Below are positions 23,233-34,107 of a stretch of 64,000 nucleotides of DNA, in pieces. A model generated the notes under the pieces. The model did not search any database and was not told the origin of the DNA. It saw only the letters and a program-made list of their open reading frames with translations. The translations under genes were made by a program, and so were the position numbers. The stretch's first letter is position 1. The number at the start of each line of letters is the position of its first letter. The DNA comes from Ulva prolifera (Eukaryota; Chlorophyta; Ulvophyceae; Ulvales; Ulvaceae), in assembly GCA_023078555.1 (NCBI GenBank), contig CM041198.1, positions 7,301,836 through 7,365,835 of the forward strand, given 5' to 3'.

Positions 23233-25668
23233 ATGACTTTGAGAAAGGCGCTATTGTGTCTGTATCCACTGACTCGCAGTTCTGACAATAAGTCTGCTGT
23301 GTACTCTGTTGAACAGTCGGCTCGCCCCATAGAAATTGACGCGGACGAGGACGTCGATCGATTAGTGGCAGAAATCAACCTGACAACATGTCGCGATGCA
23401 CTGGGGTGGTCGTGCAAATCTACCTGGGTGGTCTCCAGCTCTGTACAAAACACCTGGCGTAATCCGACGAAGAAGGAGGCGGAGGCAATCGGAGACAGGT
23501 CAAACTGGTCCATACGCAAAGTGATCAGGAAGCTGGCAGCCTTTGTGAAGGACGATGTATGCTTGGTGTCTGCTAAATCGACGTAAAGTTGGAATATTGG
23601 TTCGTGCCGAACAGTGTTGGTTGCAGGATGTCGTCCCTGATCACATGTTCATAGCACGTATGAAGAAAGACCCAGCTGGCAGATTCACGGCAATGGAGAC
23701 CCACATGATGAACGAAAATGTTACTGCGTCGTGCACTGGATTTTCATATGGACTCACCCCCACAGGAATGGTTATGGATCAACAAATTGCACCCAGTGAC
23801 CCCGGGCCTCCTCACCACCTACAGGATTCAAAAACGATACAGCGGAAGCAGAGATCCATTGTGGTCGATGCACAGGCCAGAATTTACATGAAGCATCCAT
23901 GTATGTTACTGAATTGGATCTGGTATGAGACCTGATGTGATTGATGGGCATTGCCACTGCAAAATGAAATATATGCAGTGGAATTTGATGAGGAAAACGG
24001 GGCAACATCAGCCTTCATGGAGACGCTCATCTACGTTGGACAGTTGACATGCGACCGGTCCGTCACACCGAGCCAGCAGGAGGAAGCAATACTGGATGCA
24101 GCAAGGGACTGCCCACCGCTGATTTTTTGCTCCACAGTACATCTGTTCAAATTCCTATCGAAAGAAATGGTCCGGGAGACCTTGGACGAATATTCTCTTG
24201 ATCTTGCGTACCAGCCCGATTCGCTGACAGATCTGCATGTAAAATGGTCAGAGAATGCAATCGAAACGGCAAATATTTACTTCAAGGAACAAAACTGCCC
24301 AGCATTGCCACAAGAAGAAGTTCAGGTTTGTCATCACATGGATTTGTCCTGGTGAGGCTGTCATGCGCCTTATGCTGGCTGACCTGGTCACGAGTGCAGA
24401 ACATTTTTAAGAACAGGGCCAATGACGTGAAACGAAACAACAAAGACAACCTGGTTGACAAACCACTACTGCGCTGCAATGCGGCATGGGTGAAGTTCAG
24501 TGTACAGCCGCTCCTGCAAGCTCTGTATCCTTACATGAATGATGCTTGGCAGGCCAAATTTGATCCAAAGCTGCTGGCACAGCTTGGGCTCACAGCACCG
24601 CCACCAGCACATGGTTTGAACGAAGAATCTCCAGTGCGTCCAGTTGACACACAAGACTCGGACACACAGTCCCAAGAGGTGGGCCTACCATCACAACAGT
24701 ATTCACAACCGCTCATTGAGAACGTTCTCAATGTTAACACTCAGTTTGAAGCCCTCATTGGGAGAGCCCAGTCCCAAGAGGAGCGCGATCTGTCCCAAGA
24801 CGAGCATCCTCCGTCTCAAGAGGAACACCCGCTCCATCACCAACCAGCTCCTTCACCCGAGCGCTGCCCACCACCCGCTCTGCAGCCCAACAAGGCTCCC
24901 AATGCCCGACCAGTCTGCATCATCAAGCCGAGGCATCATGTGCCCACTGACCTCCCGCTGCAACACAAAAAAGATCTCTAGGCCAACAACAGCGACATCA
25001 GCGGGAAGAAGAGAGCCGCCGATCTCCCCTTGCAGCTTTGCAAGCCTTCCCGGTCAAGATGTGGTCGTATCATCAAGCAAACTGCGCCTGATGACCTCTC
25101 GCTCCCGAACCAGAAAGCTCCACAGGCTCAGAGTAGCGACGGCATCAGACAGAAACGGTCAACTCCGCCTGCCGTGGCCAACTCCAAGGCAACGACAAAG
25201 CCCTTGCAGCTTGTCAAGGCTCGGCGGGTACCTGCACAGCAGGTATGCCACCATGACAAGCGAATCGCTTGGCTGCATGACATGAGTACATTTTGACTGG
25301 GAACTCAGCACGATTGTGATCTGAGACGCCGGTGCTCTTCAGGGCAGAGTGAGCAAAGGGCCCAGGAATTCAGAGCATGCAGCAGACACCAATGAACATG
25401 CAAAGGTACAGTTCCAGTTCCGACATTTGGTCATGCTGACCTGGCTCACTTCTGTCCAGTCAAATCGCAGCGATGGTCAATGGAGCATTGCCTTCTGCTT
25501 GACATGTCAAATCAGGCGCTGTGTACGCAGGTTGGTGGACGAGACACCAAACTAGCCAAATTGCAGGCTTGTGTGAATGGTGTAAACCTATCTCCTGAAG
25601 AAGAAGACAAGCTCATTGCGGACATCAAACGGCGTCAGGGCCGATCTGCTGGTGGGCCAGAGGTGTAG
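23233..25668 (+). CDS. Multi-exon gene of unknown function (lower GC, short introns)
   Basis: I do not recognise the product. Exons: 23233-23556, 23627-23900, 23979-24325, 24400-24939, 25036-25242, 25343-25405, 25531-25668. Every join keeps the frame and gives about 630 aa. Introns are short (70-125 bases, GT-AG), unlike the kilobase introns of the neighbours, and GC is lower. An in-frame TAG at 24979-24981 falls inside a proposed 96-base intron (24940-25035, pyrimidine-rich CTCCCCTTGCAG acceptor); if that intron is not real, the gene is interrupted. The first 350 residues look globular (WNPTKKEAEAIGDRSNW-like and DHMFIARMKKDPAGRF segments). The C-terminal third is disordered: Gln/Glu/Pro-rich with SQEE repeats, then Lys/Arg-rich, suggesting a nuclear or scaffold protein. 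The 5' end is uncertain; 23233 is only the first ATG of the open frame. Confidence 0.62.
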
Positions 25669-27320
25669 CAGCTCCGGCTGCACCAGTCCAGCAAGCTTCA
25701 TGGAGCACTACTGCCTCCCAGCCGCACCTCGGTAAAAACATTCATCCATCTCTACGTTGAAGTCGAGCTTGGCGTCATTCGAGCCTGGCGTCATAAGTAC
25801 ACAACAGACGTGCAATACATACCACGTCTAGGACAGCGCTGCAGGCGCTACCACGTAGCTGATGGCATATAGTATACATTATCCTGGTGCGCATGATCCC
25901 GACAGCAGGCGTAGCGGTGATCAGGCCGGTCGGGCGGGCTGGTGGTGCACATGCGTACCGAGCGGTACGCTGCCGTACACAGGCTGGTCAGCACTTGGCT
26001 AAATGGCCACACAGACAGCCATTTGGCATGCCATAAAGTTATTTGTAACAACAACACAATGTGGGTGGTCATAGGGGCAGTGCAGCGGGCATTGTGGTTT
26101 GCGCTTTTACCTGCGCAGGCATGCGTTGGTACGTCGTCGTAAAGTGGTCCCTCGTCAGTAAAGGCCACCGTGGTCGCCCGGCAGGTCCATGTACCGCGGC
26201 TCCGAGGTAGCAAGCACAAGCCGGTAGTGTCATCGGTAAACGGTTTACCATCATGCTACCGCCCGTTCACCCATTTGTCGAAGCTGCCTGTGATGTTTGA
26301 ATCCACCGAGCTCGGCCGACCTGAACCCGCGGTGCATCATAGTGCACGCCCGCGACCATTGTGTTGCAACGCTTCAGAAATTCAATCATGTTGGACCTGC
26401 GGCGCACTCTTTCTAACGCGCTGGTGTTTGGCGCCTGCAGCCGACTGGTAGATGGCAACCTGGCGCAAGGCATACCACAGTCGATCTGAAACAGTCCTGT
26501 GACGTTCTTTCAAGGTTGCCTGCAAAGCATTGTATGATGATACACATGCATTTGTCAAACTCCGTCAGTCGCTCGTGCCGCAAGAGGAGTGCAGCAGTCA
26601 GCAGTTCCTGCCACCCATGCCTTGCCACAACGGGGCGCAGCCGCTTTCACTAGGTGTGCCTTCAGCTGAGTCACAGATAGCATCTCATATCTCTCGGAGG
26701 ATCAGGTTGCTGGCTAAGGCAAGGTTTGGCTCTTCAATGATCACATGCTGTTGGGAGGTACTACTAGTAGCGACACACAACAAGGTGCAGTTGATCGACC
26801 AAGAGGAACCACCGACGTCCAGGTCACATGACTTTACCACGATGCAAGTTTCATTCATGTTTTGTGTGGATTAAATGCCTGCAGACTCGCCACTTCGCAT
26901 GGCAATCAGCGTACGTTGTGAGCATGAGAATGCCTTGGGGCCCTAGGCCTGTGTGGGCTCAGCTCGAGTTGCGGACAGCATTTGCCAGTGGAGGTGGAAG
27001 GGAGCAGCTCTCCCCAATACCCAGAGCCTGTTCCGGAGATGCATCGTGGCGCGGACAACGTCTATGGCGGAGAGGTATGCTGTGCATTACAGGCTGCATT
27101 GGATCACAGTGAGCCCCCGAGGGTCAGTTCCTGCAAAGACCTCCTGGCCGCCCCACAAGCCATCGCGCCGCAACATGTGCTACGCATATGACACGTATAC
27201 GATCGGGGTGATTGCAACAATCATCTGTCAGCGCACGTGACCACCTCAGCGCATGAGAAGCATGCCGTCGAACACCCCACAGGGACAAGCACCGCACATG
27301 CATGGCACACATGCATGGCA
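25669..27320. other. Intergenic region with coding-like fragments on -
   Basis: No complete gene is recognised. On the minus strand a stretch near 26380-26500 reads like protein (ATLKERHRTVSDRLWYAL) and is followed by CCGCAG/GTCCAA; another at 26265-26291 matches 22389-22415. They could be exons of a minus-strand gene or a decayed duplicate of part of the 22-26 kb gene. I could not build a phase-consistent model. Confidence 0.3.
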
Positions 27321-27334
27321 CACTCCACAACCTG

Positions 27335-27380
27335 GTTCTTGCCCGCGGTGCTACCTGCCTGCCTTGCTGTGTCCTTGTAA
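27335..27380 (+). mobile_element. Truncated SINE-like copy with imperfect target duplication
   Basis: A 46-bp insert containing CGGTGCTACCTGCCTGCC and TGTCCTTGTAA, flanked by CACTCCACAACCTG (27321-27334) and CACACCACAGCCTG (27381-27394), 12 of 14 matching. Confidence 0.6.
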
Positions 27381-27489
27381 CACACCACAGCCTGTGATGT
27401 GTACAGAAGCAAATGGTGGCAGAGGCTGCCAGCACTGCCGAGCACCCCGACCGCACCGCAGCCACTCAGTACGGCCCGGGGGCCCCATG

Positions 27490-27640
27490 CGCACAACAGC
27501 GTAGGGTCGCTTTGCAGCATTTCCAGGACTGCCACCCCGAAAGACGATCTGAATTTCCGGAATTGTTCTATGTGATCGGGCCCGATGACCCAACACTGGC
27601 GCACAAGCTCGGGTTTCAGCACGTGCAGGTACACAAACAC
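27490..27640 (-). repeat. Dispersed repeat R2, copy 1 (coding-like)
   Basis: The minus strand is similar to 34925-35070 on the plus strand at DNA and peptide level; both contain a segment of the form LEMLxxDPTxLC preceded by a GPD/GPI motif. The element is unidentified and the copy appears decayed. Confidence 0.45.
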
Positions 27641-28029
27641 CCACGCCCTCAGGCTGTCCAAGTGGTGCGTGCCGATCCTGTGGTACTACCTGCCTCTCCA
27701 AGGAGGCATGTGGTATGGAGCCCCCAGCCCTGAGATGCGCCCACTCTGCTGCTTGTCTTTGCGTCGCACCCACACCCACACACCACACACTTGGCAACGG
27801 TGCACAACCTGTGCCACCTGTGTGCTGCGGTCATATGCCTGTGGCGCCGATCTGCCAATCCTGTTCCGGAACTCGATGGAGCTGTCGCCATGCGCGTATA
27901 TGCTACACGCTATGCGACCGGTACCACGACACACAAAGCCGGAGGGGTCTGTAGCACCGCCAGGACAACGAGGAATCACACGAACGGGGGCCTGTGTGTG
28001 GCTGTGTGGCTGTGGCCAGCGCAGGCGCT

Positions 28030-28131
28030 GAAGTTGCGTAAGTGTGCTGAGGCGTGCTGCGTGTGGCTGGTTGCATGGGTGGTTGTTGCTCGCAGTGGCG
28101 CTACCTGCCTTGCTCGCTTTGTCCTTGTAAC
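28030..28131 (+). mobile_element. SINE-like copy ending in an AC microsatellite
   Basis: Ends CGCTACCTGCCTTGCTCGC then TTTGTCCTTGTAAC and (AC)n at 28132-28145. The left limit is approximate and no target duplication was identified. Confidence 0.55.
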
Positions 28132-28379
28132 ACACACACACACACCTGCTACACACACCATGCGTGACGCCACCAACCGGTGGCCTCTGACTCCGGGGCG
28201 GCCGTGTCCGCTATGCGTGCGGGATGAATTCGTTGGCATGTGCAGGGACTGCGGGGACAGCTTGAGCACCGCATCGTCCCGGGTGCGATTCAGCGCGGGC
28301 TGGCGGGGCTGCGTGGCGGTGTGGCAGGCTGGCAGGGTGCGGTGTGGCTCTGGGGGTGGGGTGGGGTTTGGGGCTGGGG

Positions 28380-28682
28380 CGGCCCCTGGCAATCGGGCGG
28401 CCGGGATCCCATCGATAGGCGGCCTTGAGCAGCAGTGTGTTGGGCGCAGCCTTGTCGCACGGCGACGGGCGTTGAGGTGTTGGATGCTGCAGCTGTGTGG
28501 TTGTGTGTGGGCCGTTGGGTTTGTGCGTATGTGCTTGGCGGTCTGCGGGTCTGTGTCGTTTGCTGGGGGCGTGAGGGGCTTTCTGTGCGTGATGGGTGTG
28601 GCGTGCGTGGGTGTCTGGGTGTATGCTTGGTCTGCTTGCTTCTTTCGCGGTGCTGCCCGCCTTGCTGTCTTCATCCTTGTCA
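28380..28682 (+). mobile_element. SINE-like copy, about 300 bp
   Basis: Aligns over its whole length, by eye at around 80%, with the minus-strand copy at 16860-17174. It begins near CCCCTGGCAATCGGGCGG and ends TTCATCCTTGTCAT. The similarity may extend further left. Confidence 0.65.
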
Positions 28683-29229
28683 TGAGCACACCCACACCAT
28701 GCGCGGCCGTGACGAGCATACATGAGCACTGCCAGCACGATTGGCTGGGCCTCTGCTGGCGTGTAAGTGCCACTTATAATTACTGGTGTCGCGATCGGCA
28801 CACAGGGCCGTGGTGGCTGCCCAGCCTGAGTGCATCCATCTCATGCCGTGTCTCCGCCTGTAATCGAGTATGATTCCTGCAAATTATACACGCAGCTGCA
28901 GCTGCTAGGCTAATCATGAGCATTATGAAAACGCCGTGGTTGATTGCATGTATCACAGTGACCGAACGTGCCACCACAGTGTCCGACCAAGTGACGAATA
29001 CCCATTCCCTTGAGGACGCTGAACATGTTGTGATTGTTCACTGCGTATGCGGCATGTATCTCATGCAGATATGCACCGCGGCAGGCATGCTCGAGTGATC
29101 ACTGCCAGTGGCCATTGCAGGTACATTCGTTGACGTCATGCTTCCAGGCCTACAACTTTGCTAGCTGTTGTGCACACGCATTGTGTAGTATGGTATTATG
29201 CTGTCCATGTGTGCACACATCTCGAAGGA

Positions 29230-29355
29230 GACACATCCTTGTTGCCCCGAGCCAGTGCATGCATTCATGCGCAGTCTGGCTGCAACGTTGACCAGGCAAA
29301 TCGCAACGACTGCCAATATAATAATACTGCCGATCGCGACGATCCGCACCGGCAT
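29230..29355 (-). other. Orphan signal-peptide-like first exon
   Basis: ATG at 29355 opens a frame MPVRIVAIGSIIILAVVAIC, a strong signal peptide or membrane anchor in the style of the DCM first exons. A phase-1 GT follows (GGAT/GTGTCT, weak consensus). No cysteine-module exon lies downstream on the minus strand before 20 kb. It is 500 bases from, and divergent with, the DCM4 first exon. It may be the remnant of a lost DCM gene or a chance frame. Confidence 0.3.
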
Positions 29356-30526
29356 GGCTGCAACACCCGCCGAACAGCACTCGCTCGGCCGCAGCAGGCA
29401 TGCAGGGACATGTATATAGGCTGATCGTTGCTTCGATACCCCCCCATGCGTATACGGATATTCTGCAGCTGGAACTGGAAGTCGCCTGCAATTTAGCTTC
29501 TGTCAATCCCAGCACGTGCGGTAAGCTTTCCATCAACGTGTCTCTAACTAGTGCGATATCGATATTACTGCTCACTTTACGCAGCGGACCAAGTGTGGAT
29601 CAGCGGGCGACACTTCAGCGTGCCAACGTTCACGCTGCGAAGTACATGATTCTGGCCCGGACTGATAGTGTCTTCGTTCCCCGACGGCAGGAGTGTTCGA
29701 CGCAGCCCGCGCTCGTCGATATACGTATCTCCAAGAGCCGGGCTGCGTATACGTCGCGACCAAATATCTGTCGGCTCTTTGTGCAGGCTACCAGCAGCGG
29801 ACAGCAGTGCAAGCTACGGAGTCCGCCCACTGCAGAGGTCTGGGTGTGAGCGATATCGATGGCCCGCACGCTGATTCTCCTCGCGGCCGTCGCGCTCGCG
29901 GCGCTATTCGCAAGTGCCACTGCGAACGTCTTTGCAAGTGCGCTTCCTTTCTCGGAGTACGCGTGCTTATCAAATTGCCAAATAATTCTGGAACCGAAGA
30001 GAGCAAATCTTCCGGGAAACTGCTTGAGCATTGCGGTGCGCTCGGTGCAAACATGACTCATGTTGCAACTGCGACGTGCACGTCGAATTGACCCGGGGCT
30101 ACGACGTTGATTTACAAGGGCTAGCGCTAGCGCTATAGCGCTATAGCTACAAAGATCTGCGAGCACATGTGTTGATTGCTACAGTATCTCAAGATATACC
30201 CCCGTAAAGCGCGCCAAGGCATGCAGATAGGAGCTGATGATGCCTGTTGCGTACATCATGATCAGCCGCTCGAGCGACCGTCAGAGGAACAATATGTCAT
30301 GACGCGATGCACATGCATATACATACACGCGGTGTACGGGGCGTGTACGGGGCGTGTACACATGTGCACAGCCTCTTCTCTAGCCTGACAGTGCAGTGTG
30401 ATACAAGAGAGAAGTGTGCCTCTCTGCCTCTCGGCTACTACCTGTGCACCCGCTCCGCAGATACATCCACCAGATACATCCACCAGATCTATAGATATCG
30501 ATATCGGATGTCCACCAGCACATCCA

Positions 30527-30866
30527 CCACATGTGCCGTTGTCGCATGAGACGCATGGTCGCTCCAAGTTGGGACATCCTGCTATGGGTCACTTGAACCG
30601 GCTGGCGGAGGTTGCGTCTCGGTGTGGTAAGGTGAAGCGTTCTTTAAAGAACGACTTTAACAATTGTTTGTGACGAATGCTCTGCGCCGGTTGAGTGTGG
30701 CTTTGTGCAAAGGGAATGCTTATGCACATATGTGCTCCGTGCGGGGCTTCAATCCTTGGCTGCAATTACCGGAAGGGCAATGGTGCGCGGCCTAGTGCCA
30801 TGACTGAGTGCATTTGTGAGTCGGTTCCTCGAAACTCTCGATGTCTGGCCTCTGTCCTTGGTTACC
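30527..30866 (+). mobile_element. 5'-truncated, decayed LINE copy in the DCM4 intron
   Basis: Matches the 3' end of the LINE at 60-63.6 kb: the last about 85 codons of its endonuclease region (ETHGR, PAM-HLN-LAEVASRCGKV) and its 3' tail with GGCCTCTGTCCTT. By eye the identity is about 80-85%. The frame is broken by stops, and an insertion of about 20 bases around 30642-30662 creates the palindrome CGTTCTTTAAAGAACG. Possible target duplication: GCACATCCACCAC before and CCACATCCTCCAC after. Confidence 0.8.
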
Positions 30867-31537
30867 ACATCCTCCACGACACATCACTTGATTAGCTAGC
30901 CAAGCTTGCCATGCAGATTTGAGCATCAATGATCATTGGCAATTGCAAGACAGCTGCAGTGCCCACATGCCTCTATCGACGTCCATGGAACGTCCAGTTG
31001 TGCGTGCGACGTCAGTGCCTGTGGTGCTGTAAGCATGTAAGCATGTAACTTGCATGCTTGAAGCATGTGTACTTGCTTCTAGAGCTCCGGCTTTGAGCAG
31101 AGTAAGCCACTGATCAGTGGCTTCGAAGAGTAAGCCACTGAAGTTCAACACAGTATTGGCCATGGTCATGCATGTGGATTATATTGCCGTGCATGTGGGG
31201 TCTAAAGTAATTACATGTACAGTAAGGGCACTGACACCTGAGTGCCACAGTTGCATTGCCGCACCGGCGGGGCCCCGCCACCAGCCACCAATCCCAGCTT
31301 CCACCTTTAAAGGTGGAATTCCCATGGCAGTATTCCGCCACCAATCCCAGCACTTGGCCACTGATGCCAACATTCCAACATTCCGCCGTCAATGTCAATG
31401 CCAACATACCGCCACCATTGCCGTCATGATTGCTGCCAACCCCACAGGACAGCCTCCCCTGCGCCTCCACGCTGAATCATCAATCTATCACTTGCGCGCC
31501 CTGTGATGCTGGCTGTGGAGGTCGCGACCACATCTGT

Positions 31538-31615
31538 AAGCCCTACATGGATCCATGTAGGGCTTGTGTTTATGTTTGAAACGCCCTGTCGACAGCTGCC
31601 TAGGGCGTTTCAAAC
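31538..31615. repeat. Two adjacent perfect hairpins in the DCM4 intron
   Basis: 31538-31565 is a perfect 28-bp palindrome centred on GGATCC. Nine bases on, GTTTGAAACGCCCT (31574-31587) pairs perfectly with 31602-31615 across a 14-base loop. Confidence 0.9.
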
Positions 31616-31780
31616 TCGATGGCATTGTTTCCAAAACAGATGTTGTGTTCACAGCCCCAATTTTCAACTCAGCAAGTTGACGTGATCATAAGTCGAGTAC
31701 TCGGCTCACACATGCACAGCGCTGTGGGCCCCGGCCTACCTCGAGGATCCTGCCCAGCGTCCATTGCTTTCCCCTCCCTC

Positions 31781-31781
31781 C

Positions 31782-31832
<51 letters not shown>
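31781..31832 (+). repeat. (CTTT)n microsatellite
   Basis: About 12 tandem CTTT units, in the DCM4 intron about 170 bases upstream of the exon 2 acceptor. Confidence 0.9.
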
Positions 31833-31834
<2 letters not shown>

Positions 31835-32592
31835 TTTTCTCTCTTTGATCAGCGCCGCGTTGTCCGGCCCGCTTACTAGGAACATTCTAGACCCAGAGCA
31901 TCAGGTCTCAGTTCTGGATGGCGGCCCTGGCATGGCTGCAAGGCGCCGCATCACAGCCGTTTGACCCCCATGACCTATTCTAACACTGATACGCTGCATG
32001 CAGCCCCTGAGGGCGCGGCGACCGTCTGCTGCGAAGCCGACGAGGCCTGCTTCAACGGCCAGTGTTTCAGCACCCGCGGCTACCACACCGACGCCGACGC
32101 CGACTGCCCTGCCGACCCCACCCGCTGCTGCCCCTTCGTGAATCAACCCGTCACATTCCCGCGCCGCGATCCGGAGCCGGAGGCTGAGCCCGCGGAGTGC
32201 TGCCCCGCCGAGGGCCCCGTCTGCTGCTCCGGCAAATGCATCTCACTCGAGGACTCCCGGTCCAGGATCTGTCTCGGCGATAGCTCCTGCTGCGACGACA
32301 CCGGCGAGACACAGCCGGTGTTCAAACCCACGCCGTTTGAGTTCCCCACGACCTGCTGTGAACCCGACGAGTCTTGCTGCGGCGCTACGTGCGTGTTCAG
32401 AAGGCTCGACGTTACGACTGACCGCTTCTGCCCCCCGTTGCCGGCGGCTGCTGCGGCCCCCCCGATGCCGAGGAGGTGGCGGAGTGCTGCGCGTGGGAGG
32501 ACCGCGTCTGCTGCAACGACGGCTGCTTCCCCCCGGGCCAGAGTCTCGCGGGGTGCTATAACGAGAACTGTGGCTGCCCCTCCGAGCATTAA

Positions 32593-33419
32593 GCGTGGCT
32601 GTTGGAACGACGCAGGCTGTGTGAGTGCTGTGCTGTGCGCGCTGGCGTGCTGTGGCCGCCGGGATGCGTAGCAGCGCCGCTGCCGCCGGGCCCGCGTATC
32701 GCGAGCCACGACCCTGTCGCTCTGCGCAAGCTGTGGTATGGCTTGGGTCATCATCACCCTGATGACTTGAAATCAGGTCAACTCAAGCTCTGCGTGTGTG
32801 CACTACTGAGTGACCGTGCTGTGACGGTGGGTAGGATTGTTGGTGTAGCAGCTGACATACAATTAGCTAGCACTGAACCTGATTCTACTTTGTTGGGTCT
32901 AGGCGGGCATTATGCTAGTGCTGAAGGGCTGCAGCAGTGCCTGATACAACTCTTTTGACTTTTCTGTGCAACGTGTACTGTCTTTGAGCATCTCGACTGG
33001 GCCCCGGCATGCATGCATACAAAACCCCCCCGGGCCAGCAGTAACAAACAAGAAAAAAGGTTGTATCATAGTCCATTGCAGCAGTGAAGTTCCTGCCCGT
33101 TCCTGCCATGGTGGAACCGGTGCTTGTCGTCTTGCGTCATCACGAAGTGGCTGCGAAATTCTGCATAGGCAGCAGTTGAATTGCACTGTCAACGACAGCC
33201 GACCATGCATGTACACCAGTCCTGCAGCTGGAAAACGTATATATATGGGCGCACGCCTCTCCTGAAACACGCTTCGAATGCAGGCTCCACCACGTGCACA
33301 TGAAGGCAAGCTTGCCTCTTAAGATCTAGCACCGGCATCGACACCTTGGTGTAATCAGGCGCCTAGACCTGCACATGGGGCTTGTCGTTCCTTTTCGCCA
33401 AGAGACTGAGCGTTCAGCA
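32593..33419. other. Intergenic region
   Basis: No gene is recognised between DCM4 and the decayed DCM copy. Confidence 0.45.
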
Positions 33420-33925
33420 CCGCCAATGCATGAGCGGCGTCTGCTGACCGCCCCTCGCCGGTGGCTGCTGCAGGCCCCCCGACGAGGACAACACTGCGCA
33501 GCACTGCACACAGAAGGACCATGTTTGCCGCACCGGCTCCGAGTCCTGCCTCCCGCGTGTAACGCCGTTCTTTGCGCCGTGCGGGATCCCTTGAGCGACG
33601 GCTGTGGCTGCCACGATGAGCCGCCCCCCCTTCAGAGGAGCAGTGCTGTGAAGTAAATAATCCAAATTTACTGAGCCGTATCCTATTGGGCATTGGCAAC
33701 TCCGAGTCAACGGGACCACATGTGCGGAAGGGGTAAGCCACCTGGAAACCCCCCTCAGACGACCGTACGCAACTCACAGGGGCTGTGGGCAGTATTAATC
33801 CTGCGACGGGCTGCCGTGCTGTGGTGGTGGGGACTGAAGTCCGGGGCCGCTGTCGCCTGACTCGGCCTGGCTGGGCCTGACGTGTAGCACTGGCGGCTTT
33901 GTGGTGGCTTCGCGAGCACTCATCT
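33420..33925 (+). pseudogene. Decayed DCM copy interrupted by repeat R1
   Basis: 33440-33640 matches the DCM3 coding exon from its PVAGGCC segment through the CGC-type module (GGCTGCTGCAGGCCCCCCGA, then degenerate CCTQKDH). 33800-33925 matches its last module and stop region (GTGGTGGCTT, ACTCATCTGTG). Between them lies R1 (33664-33781), a sequence that in DCM3 lies downstream of the gene instead. Stops and indels remove any open frame. Confidence 0.8.
33664..33781 (+). repeat. Dispersed repeat R1, copy 2, nested in the DCM relic
   Basis: About 87% identical to 21105-21220. It separates two stretches that are contiguous in DCM3, so it was probably inserted after the duplication. Confidence 0.75.
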
Positions 33926-34107
33926 GTGATAGCAGTCTTGCAATTCAGTCGCAGCACGGCCTCAGCATAAGCATGTTTCCACTGCATTTAGAATGATTAG
34001 ATAAGTGCGCATGGGTGAAGTGCTGTTCGGAGTAAATGTTTATTCTTTAGAGAAGGCTGCGGTAGTTTCCTAGGTGGCTTTGAGCTCTCTGCGGTGCGAG
34101 AAGCAGT

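Larger units (their letters stand above)
29859..32592 (+). pseudogene. DCM4: secreted di-cysteine modular gene, frameshifted
   Basis: Exon 1 (29859-29937) encodes the signal peptide MARTLILLAAVALAALFASA and ends in phase 1 at GCAA/GTGCGC. After a 2.07-kb intron, which carries a LINE relic and several hairpins, exon 2 starts at 32004 after CTGCATGCAG. Its modules run: a divergent first (VCCEADEACFNGQC), CCPAEGPVCC with CISLEDS, CCEPDESCCGATC, then CCAWEDRVCC with CFPPGQ and a CGC end. The frame changes within or beside the C6 run at 32431-32436: family alignment calls for one more base there, after which the last module reads normally to TAA at 32590-32592. Unshifted, the frame runs on without cysteines to 32671 (248 aa). 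This may be a true pseudogene, an altered C-terminus, or a homopolymer sequencing error. Confidence 0.75.
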
